Numbered from the stretch's first letter, positions 7,694 to 18,284 are shown. The stretch is DNA of 64,000 nt from Sphingobium sp. AP49 (GCF_000281715.2 NZ_CP124576.1:193501-257500), one strand, 5' to 3'. Translations and numbers: made by a program. Notes: generated from the letters alone by a model not told the origin.

Positions 7694-10273
7694 TTAGCCG
7701 ACACTGAGCTTCAGCGCGCCGTCGCCATCTTCCACCGTCACGGTCGATCCGTCCGGCACCTCGCCGCGCAGGATCAGGTCGGCCAGCGGGTCCTGCAGAT
7801 AACGCTGCACCGCCCGCTTCAATGGCCGCGCCCCATAGACCGGATCATAGCCGACCCGGCCCAGCCAGGCCCGCGCCTCGCCGGTCAGGTTCAGCGTCAC
7901 CTTGCGGTCCTTCAGCAGCTTCTGCACCCGTGCCACCTGGATATCGACGATCGGTGCCATATGGCCCGCACCCAGCCGGTGGAACAGGATGATCTCGTCC
8001 AGGCGGTTGAGGAATTCGGGGCGGAAATGGCTGCGCACCATCTCCATCACCTGATCCTCGACCTTCTCGACCGGCTCGTCGTCGGGCTGGGCGGCGATAT
8101 ATTGGCTGCCCAGGTTCGACGTCAGCACGATGATCGTGTTGGTGAAGTCGACGGTGCGGCCCTGGCCATCGGTCAGGCGGCCATCGTCCAGCACCTGCAG
8201 CAGCACGTTGAACACATCACTGTGCGCCTTCTCGACCTCGTCGAACAGCACGACCTGATAGGGCCGGCGCCGCACCGCCTCGGTCAGCACGCCGCCTTCC
8301 TCATAGCCGACATAGCCCGGAGGCGCGCCGATCAGCCGGGCGACCGAGTGTTTCTCCATGAACTCGCTCATGTCGATACGCACCATCGCGCTCTCGTCGT
8401 CGAACAGGAATCCGGCCAGCGCCTTGGTCAGCTCGGTCTTGCCGACGCCCGTGGGGCCAAGGAACAGGAAGCTGCCCAGCGGCCGGTTCGGATCCTGCAG
8501 GCCCGCCCGGCTGCGACGCACGGCGGTCGCCACCGCGCGCACGGCATCGGCCTGGCCGATCACCCGCTTGCCCAGTTCCGCTTCCATCGCCAGCAGCTTC
8601 TCGCGCTCGCCTTCCATCATCCGGTCGACCGGAATGCCGGTCCAGCGCGACACGACGCTGGCAATATCCTCGGCCGTCACCTCTTCGCGCAGCATCGCGC
8701 CCTTGGACGCGCCCTGGGCCTCGGCCAGCTGCTTTTCAAGCTGCGGGATGGTGCCATATTGCAACTCGCCCGCCTTGCCATAGTCGCCGCCGCGCTGCGC
8801 CTGCTCCAGCTGGAGGCGCGCGGCGTCCAGCTGTTCCTTCAGCTTGGCTTCGCTGGCGATCTTGTCCTTCTCCGCCTGCCAGCGCGTGGTCAGCTCGGCC
8901 GACTGCTGCTCCAGATTGGCAAGATCGGTCTCCAGATTGGCCAGCCGGTCCTTCGACGCCTGGTCGCTTTCCTTCTTCAGCGCCTCGCGCTCGATCTGCA
9001 GCTGCATGATCCGGCGATCGAGATTCTCGATCTCCTCGGGCTTGCTCTCCACCTCCATGCGGATGCGGCTCGCGGCCTCGTCCATCAGGTCGATCGCCTT
9101 GTCGGGCAGGAAACGGTCGGTGATATAGCGGTTGGACAGGGTCGCCGCCGCCACGATCGCGCCGTCGGCGATGCGCACGCCATGATGCGCCTCATATTTG
9201 TCCTTGATGCCGCGCAGGATCGAGATCGTGTCCTCGACCGTCGGCTCGCCGACGAACACCGGCTGGAAGCGCCGCTGGAGGGCCGGGTCCTTCTCGACAT
9301 ATTTGCGATATTCGTCGAGCGTGGTCGCGCCGATGCAATGCAGTTCGCCACGGGCAAGCGCGGGCTTCAGCAGGTTGCCGGCATCCATCGCGCCTTCCGA
9401 TTTGCCCGCGCCGATCAGCGTGTGCATCTCGTCGATGAACAGGATGATCTGCCCGTCCGCGCCCTTCACCTCGTCGAGCACGCCCTTCAGCCGCTCCTCG
9501 AATTCGCCACGATATTTGGCGCCGGCGATCAGGCTGCCCATGTCGAGCGCCATCAGCGTGCGGTCCTTCAGCGTATCGGGCACGTCGCCATGGGCGATGC
9601 GCAGCGCCAGCCCTTCCGCGATCGCGGTCTTGCCGACGCCCGGCTCGCCAATCAGCACCGGGTTGTTCTTGGTCCGGCGCGCCAGGATCTGGATGGTGCG
9701 GCGAATTTCCTCGTCGCGGCCGATCACCGGATCGAGCTTGCCGGCCCTAGCCGCATCGGTCAGGTCGCGAGCGAATTTCTTCAGCGCATCATAACGGTCT
9801 TCCGCGCCCGCGGTGTCGGCGGTGCGGCCGCCGCGCAGGCTGTTGATCGCGCCATTGAGGGCTTCGGCTTTCACGCCGGCGGTCGCCAGCGCCTTGCCCG
9901 CCGCCGTGGTCGTCGCCAGCGTCAGCGCCAGCAGCAGCCGCTCGACGGTGACGAAGCTGTCGCCCGCCTTCTGTGCCACCTGCTCGGCGCTATCGAGCAC
10001 GCGCACGGCATCATTGTCCAGGCCCGGCGTCTGCTGCGCGCCGCTGCCCGATACGGCCGGCACCTTGGCCAGCGCGGCATCGGTCTCGCGCAGTGCGGTC
10101 GCGGCATCGCCGCCCGCCGCCTTGATGAGGCCGGACGCCATGCCCTGCTCATCTTCGAGCAGCGCCTTCAACAGATGTTCGGGGCTGATCCGCTGATGGT
10201 TCATGCGGATCGCAACGGTCTGCGCCGATTGCAGGAAACCCTTGGCGCGGTCGGTAAATTTTTCGAGGTTCAT
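7694..10273 (-). CDS. clpB: ATP-dependent disaggregase ClpB
   Basis: An 859-residue Hsp100 protein that, with DnaK, pulls apart aggregated proteins in the cytosol. Visible in order: the Clp N domain ([31 protein letters not shown]), AAA+ module 1 with Walker A GEPGVGKT near residue 205 and Walker [11 protein letters not shown], the long coiled-coil middle domain (about 400-520), and AAA+ module 2 with Walker A GPTGVGKT near residue 610 and FDEVEKAH. Length is normal for the family. The start MNLEKF is preferred over an upstream in-frame ATG because AAGGGG lies 6 bases before it and homologues start there. A possible heat-shock promoter upstream could not be fixed with confidence. Confidence 0.98.
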   Translation of the reverse strand: MNLEKFTDRAKGFLQSAQTVAIRMNHQRISPEHLLKALLEDEQGMASGLIKAAGGDAATALRETDAALAKVPAVSGSGAQQTPGLDNDAVRVLDSAEQVAQKAGDSFVTVERLLLALTLATTTAAGKALATAGVKAEALNGAINSLRGGRTADTAGAEDRYDALKKFARDLTDAARAGKLDPVIGRDEEIRRTIQILARRTKNNPVLIGEPGVGKTAIAEGLALRIAHGDVPDTLKDRTLMALDMGSLIAGAKYRGEFEERLKGVLDEVKGADGQIILFIDEMHTLIGAGKSEGAMDAGNLLKPALARGELHCIGATTLDEYRKYVEKDPALQRRFQPVFVGEPTVEDTISILRGIKDKYEAHHGVRIADGAIVAAATLSNRYITDRFLPDKAIDLMDEAASRIRMEVESKPEEIENLDRRIMQLQIEREALKKESDQASKDRLANLETDLANLEQQSAELTTRWQAEKDKIASEAKLKEQLDAARLQLEQAQRGGDYGKAGELQYGTIPQLEKQLAEAQGASKGAMLREEVTAEDIASVVSRWTGIPVDRMMEGEREKLLAMEAELGKRVIGQADAVRAVATAVRRSRAGLQDPNRPLGSFLFLGPTGVGKTELTKALAGFLFDDESAMVRIDMSEFMEKHSVARLIGAPPGYVGYEEGGVLTEAVRRRPYQVVLFDEVEKAHSDVFNVLLQVLDDGRLTDGQGRTVDFTNTIIVLTSNLGSQYIAAQPDDEPVEKVEDQVMEMVRSHFRPEFLNRLDEIILFHRLGAGHMAPIVDIQVARVQKLLKDRKVTLNLTGEARAWLGRVGYDPVYGARPLKRAVQRYLQDPLADLILRGEVPDGSTVTVEDGDGALKLSVG

Positions 10274-10328
10274 TATCATCCCCTTCAAGGCATTGCTGGC
10301 GATGTAATGTTGCAAAAATGACACACAA

Positions 10329-10355
10329 GGGGCGCGGGCAAAAAATCCGCGCCCC
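10329..10355 (-). terminator. GC-rich hairpin after the M28 peptidase gene
   Basis: Inverted repeat GGGGCGCGG / CCGCGCCCC with a 9-base loop, between the M28 peptidase stop and clpB. No U-tract follows directly on the minus strand, so it may only attenuate readthrough into clpB. Confidence 0.45.
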
Positions 10356-10381
10356 CGTGCATTTGGCTTACGGCATTTATC

Positions 10382-12052
10382 TCACTGCTTCGGCGCCTTG
10401 GCCGCGTCCGGTGCGAACAGGTCGCCGAAGAAGTCTGCCTTGTACCATTGGGGCGGGGTGTCGCTATCGGTCATAACCCTGGCAATGCGGTAGTTGGCTT
10501 CGGCAAAGCGCGCGCCCGCGTCCCAGTCGATCTTCTGCGTCATGTCGTCGCCGGGATGGTGATAGGCGCCGCTCAGAAATTCGCCCCAGGCCTTTTCGCC
10601 GCCATTGGCATAGCCGGTCGCCAGGAAGACGGCGGGTACGCCCTGCTTCACGAACATATAATGGTCCGACCGCACGAAGATGGTTTCCTGCGGCATCGGG
10701 TCGGCGGCCAGCGTGATCCCCATCGGCGCGACTGCCTTGGCGACGATCGGCCCCAGGGTCGAATGGTCGGCGCCGAACGCGATCACGTCGGTAAAGGGAT
10801 AGAGCAGCAGCGGCATGTCGAGGTCGACATTGCCGACGATCTGCTTGCCCGGAACGGTGGGATGGCGGGCATAATAGTCCGCGCCCAGCAGGCCCTTCTC
10901 CTCGCCGGTGGAGGCCAGGAAGACGATCGATCGGCGCGGCTTGTTGGGCGACTGGGCCATGGCACGCGCCACTTCCAGCATGGTCGCGATGCCGGCGCCA
11001 TTGTCCAGCGCGCCATTGTTGATGCGGTCGGTGTCGGGCTTGTCGCCGGGCTTGGCGGGGCTGATGCCGATATGGTCGAGATGCGCCGACAGGACGACAT
11101 ATTCGTCTTTCAGCTTGGGGTCGCTGCCCGGCAGGATGGCGACGACATTGGGGCTGGTCACCCGCTCGCTGACGCTTTCGACCTGGATCTGGACATTCGA
11201 CTTGAGCGCAAAGCCCTTGGGCTTGCCGCCGGCCTTGTCGGCTTGCTTGCGGATCGCCGCGATGCTGGTCGGCGCGCCGGCGAACACCGCCTGCGCCGCC
11301 GCATCGTCCAGGCTGGCGCCGACCCGGATGCCCGGAGCGGCGTCGAACGGCACGCCTTCTGGCGAGACCCAGGTGAAGTCGGGCTCGTCGGCGAACTGGA
11401 CCATGCGGTTCCAGGGGCGGGCCTTCATCGACTGGAGGGTACCGATGGACAGCATGCCGATCGCGCCATGCGCCTCGGCGATCTTGCCCTTGGTGGCGGA
11501 CAGATGCGCGCCTTCCTCGCTCGGCAGTCCCTTGGGATAGCCGCGCAGGGTGACGACGATCTTCCCTTTCACGTCCAGCCCGGCATAGTCGTTGAGGCCA
11601 AGCCGCGCATTTTCCAGGCCATAGCCGACGAACACCAGCGGCGCCGACACGTCCAGCTTGGGCTCGGCCGCGTTCATGCCGATCAGCACGTCGCCGGCAT
11701 GGGTGAAGCGCTTGCTGCCGGCCGGACCGGTGACGGTCAGCGTGCCCGGCGTCTTGGCGCGCTCGGTCTTCTGGAAGCTGATGCGCTGCAGCCAACTGCC
11801 ATCGTCACCGGCGGGCTTCAGGCCCAGCCCGTCGAACTGGCTGGCGACATAGCGGGCGGCGATTTCATGCCCCTCGCTGCCGGTGTCGCGACCTTTCAGC
11901 AGGTCGTCGGCCAGGAATTCGACATGGGCGCGGACGGCGACGGGCGAGAAGGTGGGCGTATCGGATGCGGCCGGGGCGGCGGTCTGAGCGGGTAGGGCGG
12001 TGGGCAGGACGAGGGCGGCGGCGGTGGTGGCCAGCAGGGCCAGGCGTTTCAT
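10382..12052 (-). CDS. Exported M28-family zinc aminopeptidase with PA domain
   Basis: A 556-residue protein with a signal peptide (MKRLALLATTAAALVLPTALPAQ). Residues about 110-260 fit a protease-associated (PA) insert (APLVFVGYGLENARLGLNDYAGLDVKGKIVV). The C-terminal half holds the M28 metal-binding motifs: SAHLDHIG (His and Asp), NNGALDNGAGIATMLE (bridging Asp), STGEEKGLLG (catalytic Glu pair), VDLDMP (Asp) and YHHPGDDM (His). It should act in the periplasm on N-terminal residues of peptides. It is divergent from the M16 peptidase gene with 188 bases between starts, so the two peptidases may be coordinately expressed. Confidence 0.92.
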   Translation of the reverse strand: MKRLALLATTAAALVLPTALPAQTAAPAASDTPTFSPVAVRAHVEFLADDLLKGRDTGSEGHEIAARYVASQFDGLGLKPAGDDGSWLQRISFQKTERAKTPGTLTVTGPAGSKRFTHAGDVLIGMNAAEPKLDVSAPLVFVGYGLENARLGLNDYAGLDVKGKIVVTLRGYPKGLPSEEGAHLSATKGKIAEAHGAIGMLSIGTLQSMKARPWNRMVQFADEPDFTWVSPEGVPFDAAPGIRVGASLDDAAAQAVFAGAPTSIAAIRKQADKAGGKPKGFALKSNVQIQVESVSERVTSPNVVAILPGSDPKLKDEYVVLSAHLDHIGISPAKPGDKPDTDRINNGALDNGAGIATMLEVARAMAQSPNKPRRSIVFLASTGEEKGLLGADYYARHPTVPGKQIVGNVDLDMPLLLYPFTDVIAFGADHSTLGPIVAKAVAPMGITLAADPMPQETIFVRSDHYMFVKQGVPAVFLATGYANGGEKAWGEFLSGAYHHPGDDMTQKIDWDAGARFAEANYRIARVMTDSDTPPQWYKADFFGDLFAPDAAKAPKQ

Positions 12053-12240
12053 GGGATCGGGGACTTTCCGTCTCTAGGGATGATGGCGCGCAGACTTGCC
12101 CCTGCGTCCCGTCGCTGTCCAGCCTCCGCTTGTCGATATCATGCGTATTGCGCCGCTATCACGCCCCGCTATGCTGCGCCCATTGCGGCAGGCCTGGCCC
12201 GGCCGTATCGACCGTCCTCTTCCTTATCTTGAGGCCTTTC

Positions 12241-15108
12241 ATGATTTTGACCCGTTCCTCCCGCCGGCTTCCCCTGATGCTTGGCCTGTCCGCGCTTGCG
12301 CTTGCGCCGCTCGGGGCCGCCGCGCAGGCCGCTCCGGCCGCCGCTGCCGCGCCCGCACCGGTGTCCAGCCTGGTCTCGGCGGTCGACATCCCCTATCAGG
12401 AATTTCGCCTGGCGAACGGGCTGCGGGTCATCGTCCATACCGATCGCAAGGCGCCGATCGTCGCCGTCTCGGTCTGGTATCATGTCGGCTCGCGCTTCGA
12501 GCCGGCCGGCAAGACGGGTTTTGCCCATCTGTTTGAACATCTGATGTTCTACGGCTCGGAAAATGCCGATGGTCCCTTCTTCGGGCGCCTTGAGGATATC
12601 GGCGCCACCGACTGGAACGGCACCACCTGGTTCGATCGCACCAATTATTTCGAGACGGTGCCGACCGGCGCGCTCGATCGCGCGCTGTTCCTCGAATCCG
12701 ATCGCATGGGCCATCTGCTTGGCGCCGTCACCCAGACCAAGCTCGATGCCCAGCGCGGCGTCGTCCAGAATGAAAAGCGCATGGGCGAGAATGAGCCCTA
12801 TGGCCTGGTCGAATATGCACAGCTCGCCGGCATGCTGCCCGAAGACCACCCTTATCGCCACTCGACCATCGGCTCGATGGCGGATCTGAACGCGGCCAGC
12901 CTGGCCGACGTCCAGAACTGGTTCAAGACCCATTATGGCCCGAACAATGCCACGCTGGTGCTGGCCGGCGACATCGATGTGCCCACGGCGAAGGCGAAGG
13001 TCGAAAAATGGTTCGGCAACATCGCCGCTGGCCCGGCGCCGCAGGATGTCGATGCGACCGTGCCGACGCTGGCCCAGGATGTGGACAAGGAAATGCACGA
13101 CAATGTCGCTGCCACCCGCCTCTACCGCAACTGGATCGTGCCGGGCGTCAATTCGGCCGACCTGCAGCAGCTTGACCTGGCCCTTTCGGTGTTCGGCGGC
13201 CTTGGCTCCTCGCGGCTCGACAATATCCTGGTCCGCGACGAGAAGGTCGCGGTCAGCGTCAAGGCCAGCATCCAGCCGTTCGAGAAGCTGTCGATCGCGG
13301 AGATCACCGTCGACGTGAAGCCGGGGCAGGATCCGGTCGCGGTCGGCAAGCGGCTCGACCAGTTGATCGCCGACTATCTCGCCAAGGGGCCGAGCGCGGA
13401 CGAAGTGCTGCGCGCCGCGACTCAGCAGGTGGCCGGCACGATCGGCGGCCTGGAAAAGGTCGGCGGCTTCTCGGGCAAGGCGGTGACCCTGGCCGAAGGC
13501 GCGGTCTATTCCGACGATCCGGGCAAATATAAGAAGGATCTCGCCATCTATGCCGCCGCGACGCCGGCCAGCGTCTCGGCCGCCGCGCGCAAATGGCTGG
13601 GCCGTCCGGTCTTCCGCCTGACCGTGTCGCCGGGCGAGCGTTCGGCACAGGATAATGCGCTGGCGGGCAACGCCACCCATCATCCCGCCTATTTCCGCGA
13701 TCCCAAGGGGGCGGCGCCCAAGGCGGCGACGCCGCCGCCCGCGACCAAGATTGCCGAACCGCCGATCGAGCCGGTCAAGGATCTGGTCTTCCCGCCGGTC
13801 GAGCGCGCGAAGCTGTCCAACGGCATGGCGGTCGTCTTCTCGCGCCGTGCCACCGTGCCGGTGGTCAAGGTGTCGGTCTCCTTCGACGCCGGAAACGCGG
13901 CTGACAACCGGCAGAAGCTGGGCACGGCGGGCCTGATGACCGCGCTGCTCGACGAAGGCACGACGACGCGCAACTCGGTGCAGATCGCCGAGGAACAGGA
14001 ACGGCTGGGCGCGGCGATCAGCGCCGGCAACAGCATGGATGCGACCAATGTCGGCCTGTTCGCGCTCAAGCCCAATCTCGACGCCTCGCTCGGCCTGCTT
14101 GCCGACATCATCCGCAACCCGGCCTTCGATCCCAAGGAGGTCGAACGGCTGCGCGGCCAGATGCTGACCCGCATCGCGGCGGAAAAGACCGAACCGATGC
14201 CGATCGCCCAGCGGCTGCTGCCGCCGCTGCTCTATGGCCAGGCGCATCCCTATGGCATCCCCTTCACCGGGTCGGGCACCGCGACCGGGGTCAAGGCCGT
14301 GACCCGCGCCGACCTGGTCGCCTTCCATGACACATGGATGCGTCCCGACAATGCGACCATCTTCGTCACCGGTGACGCCAGCCTGGCCGAATTGCTGCCG
14401 CTGCTCGAAAAGCGCTTCGGCGACTGGAAGGCGCCGACCGGCGCCAAGGGCACAAAGCTGTTCCGGATGGACCGGATGATGCGCCCGGCGCGGATCGTGC
14501 TGGTCGACAAGCCGCAAAGCCCGCAGTCGATGATCCTGGCCGGCCTGCTGACCAACAAGGCGGGCACCGACAGTCCGGTTACCCTGCTCACCGCGAACGA
14601 GGTGCTGGGCGGCAGCAGCACGTCGCGCCTGACCATGGACCTGCGCGAGGCGAAGGGCTGGGCCTATGGCGCGGGCACCGGCATGCCCGGCGTCAAGGAA
14701 ACCATCCCGTTGTTCGTCTATGCCCCGGTCCAGACCGACAAGACGGGGGAATCGATCATCGCGGCCCGGCAGGACATCAAGGACTATCTGACCAGCAAGG
14801 GCACGACCGAAGCGGAACGCAACCAGACGATCAATGGCCAGATCCTCTCGCTGCCCGGCAGCTTCGAGACCTCCTCGGATCTGCTGTCGGCGATGATGCG
14901 CAACAATCTGCTCGGCCGGCCCGACGATTATTACGCCACCCTGCCGGCGACCTATCGCGCGATCACGGCGGCCGACATGGACAAGGCCGCGCGCGAGGCG
15001 ATCAACCCCGACCGGCTGATCTGGGTCGTGGTGGGCGATGCGAAATTGGTGAAGCCACAGCTTGACGCGGTCGGCCTGCCGGTGGAAATGGGCACATTGG
15101 CTGATTGA
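12241..15108 (+). CDS. Exported M16-family zinc peptidase, two-domain (PqqL/pitrilysin type)
   Basis: A 955-residue protein with a signal peptide ending near AAAQA (residue 30). The N-terminal half has the inverted zinc motif HLFEH (His96, Glu99, His100) and a downstream Glu in VVQNEKRMGENEPYG as third ligand. The C-terminal half (from about residue 520, LSNGMAVVFSRRATVPVV) repeats the fold but lacks HxxEH, as usual for the inactive partner domain. Such enzymes degrade peptides in a closed chamber in the periplasm. GAGG lies 6-7 bases before the ATG at 12241; an open stretch further upstream lacks homology and runs into the divergent peptidase gene. The small gene at 15132 follows by 23 bases. 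Confidence 0.93.
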   Translation: MILTRSSRRLPLMLGLSALALAPLGAAAQAAPAAAAAPAPVSSLVSAVDIPYQEFRLANGLRVIVHTDRKAPIVAVSVWYHVGSRFEPAGKTGFAHLFEHLMFYGSENADGPFFGRLEDIGATDWNGTTWFDRTNYFETVPTGALDRALFLESDRMGHLLGAVTQTKLDAQRGVVQNEKRMGENEPYGLVEYAQLAGMLPEDHPYRHSTIGSMADLNAASLADVQNWFKTHYGPNNATLVLAGDIDVPTAKAKVEKWFGNIAAGPAPQDVDATVPTLAQDVDKEMHDNVAATRLYRNWIVPGVNSADLQQLDLALSVFGGLGSSRLDNILVRDEKVAVSVKASIQPFEKLSIAEITVDVKPGQDPVAVGKRLDQLIADYLAKGPSADEVLRAATQQVAGTIGGLEKVGGFSGKAVTLAEGAVYSDDPGKYKKDLAIYAAATPASVSAAARKWLGRPVFRLTVSPGERSAQDNALAGNATHHPAYFRDPKGAAPKAATPPPATKIAEPPIEPVKDLVFPPVERAKLSNGMAVVFSRRATVPVVKVSVSFDAGNAADNRQKLGTAGLMTALLDEGTTTRNSVQIAEEQERLGAAISAGNSMDATNVGLFALKPNLDASLGLLADIIRNPAFDPKEVERLRGQMLTRIAAEKTEPMPIAQRLLPPLLYGQAHPYGIPFTGSGTATGVKAVTRADLVAFHDTWMRPDNATIFVTGDASLAELLPLLEKRFGDWKAPTGAKGTKLFRMDRMMRPARIVLVDKPQSPQSMILAGLLTNKAGTDSPVTLLTANEVLGGSSTSRLTMDLREAKGWAYGAGTGMPGVKETIPLFVYAPVQTDKTGESIIAARQDIKDYLTSKGTTEAERNQTINGQILSLPGSFETSSDLLSAMMRNNLLGRPDDYYATLPATYRAITAADMDKAAREAINPDRLIWVVVGDAKLVKPQLDAVGLPVEMGTLAD

Positions 15109-15131
15109 CGCTAACGTAAAGGAGAAGTGAG

Positions 15132-15434
15132 ATGGCTGCAGTGGATGGTGCCTATGATTGCGTGGCAAAGACCCCGCTGGGCGAGCAGACCGGCGTGTTC
15201 ACCGTGATCAGCACGGGCGACCGCTTCAACGGCACCTTTGCCGGCATGATGGGCTCGCTCGACGTCAAGGACGGCCAGGTCGACGGCAACAAGCTCACCT
15301 GGAAGATGGAAATGACCATCCCCATGCCGATGACGCTGGAATGCGATGCTGAAATCAGCGGTGAAAGCCTGACCGGCACGATGCAGCTCGGTGCCTTCGG
15401 TGCCGCGCCCTTCACCGGCACGCGCCGCGCCTGA
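15132..15434 (+). CDS. Small conserved beta-rich protein of unknown function
   Basis: A 100-residue protein without signal peptide. It consists of alternating short beta segments (GAYDCVAKTPLGEQTGVFTV, GSLDVKDGQVDGNKLTWKME, GESLTGTMQLGAFGAAPFTG), suggesting a small beta-barrel or lipocalin-like fold; there are two Cys and a Met/Pro run (MTIPMPMTLEC). AAGGAG precedes the ATG by 8 bases. It follows the M16 peptidase gene closely and is probably co-transcribed. I recognise similar small proteins in other sphingomonads but none with a known role. Confidence 0.75.
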   Translation: MAAVDGAYDCVAKTPLGEQTGVFTVISTGDRFNGTFAGMMGSLDVKDGQVDGNKLTWKMEMTIPMPMTLECDAEISGESLTGTMQLGAFGAAPFTGTRRA

Positions 15435-15441
15435 CCGGATT

Positions 15442-15471
15442 CCCGCGGCCCGGTTTCGGCCGGGCCGCGGG
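15442..15471 (+). terminator. Strong GC hairpin after the small beta-rich protein gene
   Basis: Perfect 12-bp inverted repeat CCCGCGGCCCGG / CCGGGCCGCGGG with a TTTCGG loop, 8 bases after the stop codon. It lacks a T-tract, so it is a terminator or mRNA-protecting stem. Confidence 0.5.
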
Positions 15472-15516
15472 GACATTACCAAAAATTCACGGATGCAATA
15501 TTGAACTATTAAATTA

Positions 15517-15530
15517 GTTAGCTATCTAAC
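15517..15530. promoter_or_regulatory. Probable MarR operator
   Basis: GTTAG-CTAT-CTAAC is an inverted repeat in an AT-rich stretch ending 5 bases before the GTG of the marR-type gene. Its position and form fit autorepression by a MarR-family dimer controlling the efflux operon. Confidence 0.5.
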
Positions 15531-15535
15531 AATCG

Positions 15536-15985
15536 GTGAATCGGACCGACCTCAAACGCGCACTGGCGCACAACATGCCGCAGGTGGCGCGCCTCTGGCG
15601 CCAGCTCGCCGATTCGGCCCTGGCCGAATTCGGCGTGTCCAATTCCGCCGGCTGGTGCTTGCTCTATCTGGATCGCCTTGGTCCCGACGTCCGCCAGATT
15701 GAGCTGGCCGAGGAACTGGGCATCACCCAGCCGTCGCTGGTCCGCACTCTCGACCAGCTCCAGCTGTCGGCACTGGTCGAACGCTGTCCCCATCCCGACG
15801 ATCGTCGCTCCAATATCATCACCCTGACCACATCCGGTCGCGACCTGGTCGGCCGGATCGAAACCCGGCTGCAGGACATGCGCAACGACCTGCTCGATGG
15901 TGTGCCGGATGCGGATATCGAGACCGCCGTCAATCTGTTAGACCTGCTGCGACGCCGTATCGGGGAGCGCCGGGGCCAGTCATGA
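15536..15985 (+). CDS. MarR-family transcriptional regulator of the efflux operon
   Basis: A 149-residue winged-helix protein: QIELAEELGITQPSLVRTLDQLQLSALVERCPHPDDRRSNIITLT is the helix-turn-helix plus wing, with the family's D-x-R wing signature. The start is GTG and lies 5 bases after an inverted repeat that is probably its own operator; no strong ribosome site is visible, so an internal start at 15575 cannot be excluded. Its stop overlaps the FUSC start by 4 bases. It probably represses the pump genes until an aromatic or phenolic ligand binds. Confidence 0.88.
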   Translation: MNRTDLKRALAHNMPQVARLWRQLADSALAEFGVSNSAGWCLLYLDRLGPDVRQIELAEELGITQPSLVRTLDQLQLSALVERCPHPDDRRSNIITLTTSGRDLVGRIETRLQDMRNDLLDGVPDADIETAVNLLDLLRRRIGERRGQS

Positions 15986-18072
15986 ACAGGGCCGCTTTGT
16001 CAGCCTATAGTGAGCGCTTTGGCGTTCCCGCCGCGCTGTTCTCCGTCAAATGTTTCGCCGCAGCGATGCTGGCGCTCTACCTGGCCCTCAGCATCGGGCT
16101 GGAGCGGCCCTATTGGGCCTTCCTCACCGCCTATATCGTGGCCCAGCCGCTGGCCGGTGCGGTGATTTCCAAGGCGGTGTTTCGCGCCATCGGTACCATC
16201 GTCGGCGCAGCCTTCTCGGTCGCGATCGTCCCGCCTTTGGTCAATTCGCCCGAATTGCTGACCCTTGCCATGGCCGCCTGGCTGGCGCTCTGCGTCTTCG
16301 TCTCTCTGCTCGATCGCACGCCGCGTTCCTACATGTTCGTGCTGGCCGGCTACAGCGCCTGCCTGATCGTCTTTCCGGACGTCGATACGCCACAGACCAT
16401 CTTCACCGTCGCCACCCTGCGCGTGCAGGAAATCTGGATCGGCATCGCCTGCGGCAGCATCGTCCATGGCGTCGTCCTGCCCGGCTCGATCACCGGCAAC
16501 CTCTTCGCCCGCGTCGAAGCCATGCTGCGTGATGCCGAACGCTGGTCGCGTGATGCGATCGCGACCGATCCGGTGCCCGGCCTTGATGCCGAACGCCGTC
16601 GCCTGGCGCAGGACGTCACTGAACTGCATCAGATGTCAATCCATCTGCCCTTCGACATCAGCCGTCTCGCGCCGCGCGTCCGCACCGTGCGCGCGATGCA
16701 GGACCAGCTCTCGCTGCTGCTGCCGCTCGGCGCCGCGGTGGAGGATCGGCTGGCGATGCTGAAACAGGCCAATGGCGGCATCGTCCCTGCGCAGGTCGAA
16801 CAACTGATCGCCGATGCGCGCGACTGGCTCGATCATCCCGGCATCGACAGCGCCACCCGCGCCGCCGGCGCGCAGGCGCTGATCGAACGCTGCGCCGCGC
16901 TGGAGCCGGCGGCCGATAGCCATATGGACTGGGCCGGCATGATGCGGCTCAGCCTCTATTCGCGGCTCGGCACGCTGATCGCCGTCCATCGCGACTGCCG
17001 CGACCTGTTCGACCAGATGTTGACCCACAGCCGCAGCCCGGTCACGCCGCGCGTCGGCGAACTGCTGGAAGGGCGCCGCAATCGCGAACTGCATCGCGAC
17101 TATGCCGGGGCCGCGCGTGGCGCCTTCGCCGCCTTCATGACGATCTTCATCGGCTGTGCCCTCTGGATCGGCAGCGGCTGGCATGATGGCGGCAGCGCGG
17201 TGATGCTCGCCGGTGTCTTCCTCGCCCTCTTCTCGGCCGTCGACAATCCGCTGGCCCCGCTCAAGGGCTTCATGATCGGCACGATCATCGCCACGCTGCT
17301 GGGCGCGGTCTATGGCTATGCCATCATGCCCCGGCTCGACGGTTTCGCCATGCTCGCCATGGCCTATGCGCCGCCGCTGCTGATCCTGGGCGCGATGATG
17401 GCATCGCCGCGCTGGATGGGCATTGCGCTGCCGACTTTGCTTGGCCTCGGCAGCCCGGTTCTGCTCTCCAGCTCTTATGTCAGTGCCTTTGCCTCCTACG
17501 CCAATGGCTCGGTGGCGCAGTTGGTCGGTATCTGGTTCGCGATCATCATGGCTGGCTTGCTGCAATCGGCCGGGGTGGAGCGTGCCGTGCGCCGCACCGT
17601 GCGCGCCGGCTGGGCCGATATCGCGACCCGCGCCACGCTCATGACCCAGCCCGACGTGCGCGGCTGGATCAACCGGATGCTCGACCGCATCGCCCTGCTT
17701 GCGCCGCGCCTCGCCGCGATCCGCTCGGACAGCGGCAAGCCACTCTATGATGCGCTGCGCGACCTGCGCACCGGCGTCGCCATCGGCGAATTGCGCCAGC
17801 TGCGCGTCGATCTTCCCTATGACGAAGGCGCCCCGCTCGGCCGGGTGCTGGGCGGCGTGGCCGATCATTATCGCAAGCTTGATCCCGATGCGCCCGCTTC
17901 GGCCGACCCCGCCCTGCTCGACGATATCGACAACGCCATCGGCGACCTTGCCGCCAATCCCGCACCTTCGGTCCGCCGCGATGCGATCTTGGCGCTGGTC
18001 AGCCTGCGGCGTAATCTCTTTGCCGACAGTGCCGGCTATCGCATGCCCCCCCTGACCGGAGTTCCCGCATGA
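15982..18072 (+). CDS. FUSC-family inner-membrane efflux protein (AaeB-like)
   Basis: A 696-residue protein with two blocks of hydrophobic segments (about residues 20-180 and 380-520) separated by a soluble region, the layout of fusaric-acid-resistance / p-hydroxybenzoate exporters. An N-terminal block such as MLALYLALSIGLERPYWAFLTAYIVAQP is typical. It should export aromatic or other weak acids with the HlyD adaptor and the NodT channel. The start overlaps the regulator stop (ATGA) and the stop overlaps the DUF1656 start (ATGA), so translation is coupled. Confidence 0.9.
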   Translation: MNRAALSAYSERFGVPAALFSVKCFAAAMLALYLALSIGLERPYWAFLTAYIVAQPLAGAVISKAVFRAIGTIVGAAFSVAIVPPLVNSPELLTLAMAAWLALCVFVSLLDRTPRSYMFVLAGYSACLIVFPDVDTPQTIFTVATLRVQEIWIGIACGSIVHGVVLPGSITGNLFARVEAMLRDAERWSRDAIATDPVPGLDAERRRLAQDVTELHQMSIHLPFDISRLAPRVRTVRAMQDQLSLLLPLGAAVEDRLAMLKQANGGIVPAQVEQLIADARDWLDHPGIDSATRAAGAQALIERCAALEPAADSHMDWAGMMRLSLYSRLGTLIAVHRDCRDLFDQMLTHSRSPVTPRVGELLEGRRNRELHRDYAGAARGAFAAFMTIFIGCALWIGSGWHDGGSAVMLAGVFLALFSAVDNPLAPLKGFMIGTIIATLLGAVYGYAIMPRLDGFAMLAMAYAPPLLILGAMMASPRWMGIALPTLLGLGSPVLLSSSYVSAFASYANGSVAQLVGIWFAIIMAGLLQSAGVERAVRRTVRAGWADIATRATLMTQPDVRGWINRMLDRIALLAPRLAAIRSDSGKPLYDALRDLRTGVAIGELRQLRVDLPYDEGAPLGRVLGGVADHYRKLDPDAPASADPALLDDIDNAIGDLAANPAPSVRRDAILALVSLRRNLFADSAGYRMPPLTGVPA

Positions 18073-18284
18073 CCGGCGAATTGTCCATCGACGGGGTCTT
18101 CTTCCCCACGCTGCTGGCGCTGGCGCTGGCCGCGCTGATCCTCACCTATGGCCTCACCCGCCTGATCGCGGCGTTCGGCCTCTACCGCTTTCTTGCCTAT
18201 CGGGCACTCGTCGACCTCAGCCTGTTCGTGCTGATGCTCGGGGGCCTGTCCATTCTCGTTCCGATGCTGGGAATCCGCCTATGA
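18069..18284 (+). CDS. DUF1656 small inner-membrane protein (AaeX-like)
   Basis: 71 residues with two predicted membrane helices (LLALALAALILTYGLTRLIA and LFVLMLGGLSILVPML). Proteins of this size and type sit between the FUSC and HlyD genes in aromatic-acid efflux operons; their precise role is unknown. It is joined to both neighbours by 4-base ATGA overlaps. Confidence 0.88.
   Translation: MTGELSIDGVFFPTLLALALAALILTYGLTRLIAAFGLYRFLAYRALVDLSLFVLMLGGLSILVPMLGIRL

Noticed and set aside
12169..15168. 999-codon open frame antisense to the M16 peptidase
   Set aside because: The plus-strand frame carries signal peptide and HxxEH; the antisense frame shows no domain.
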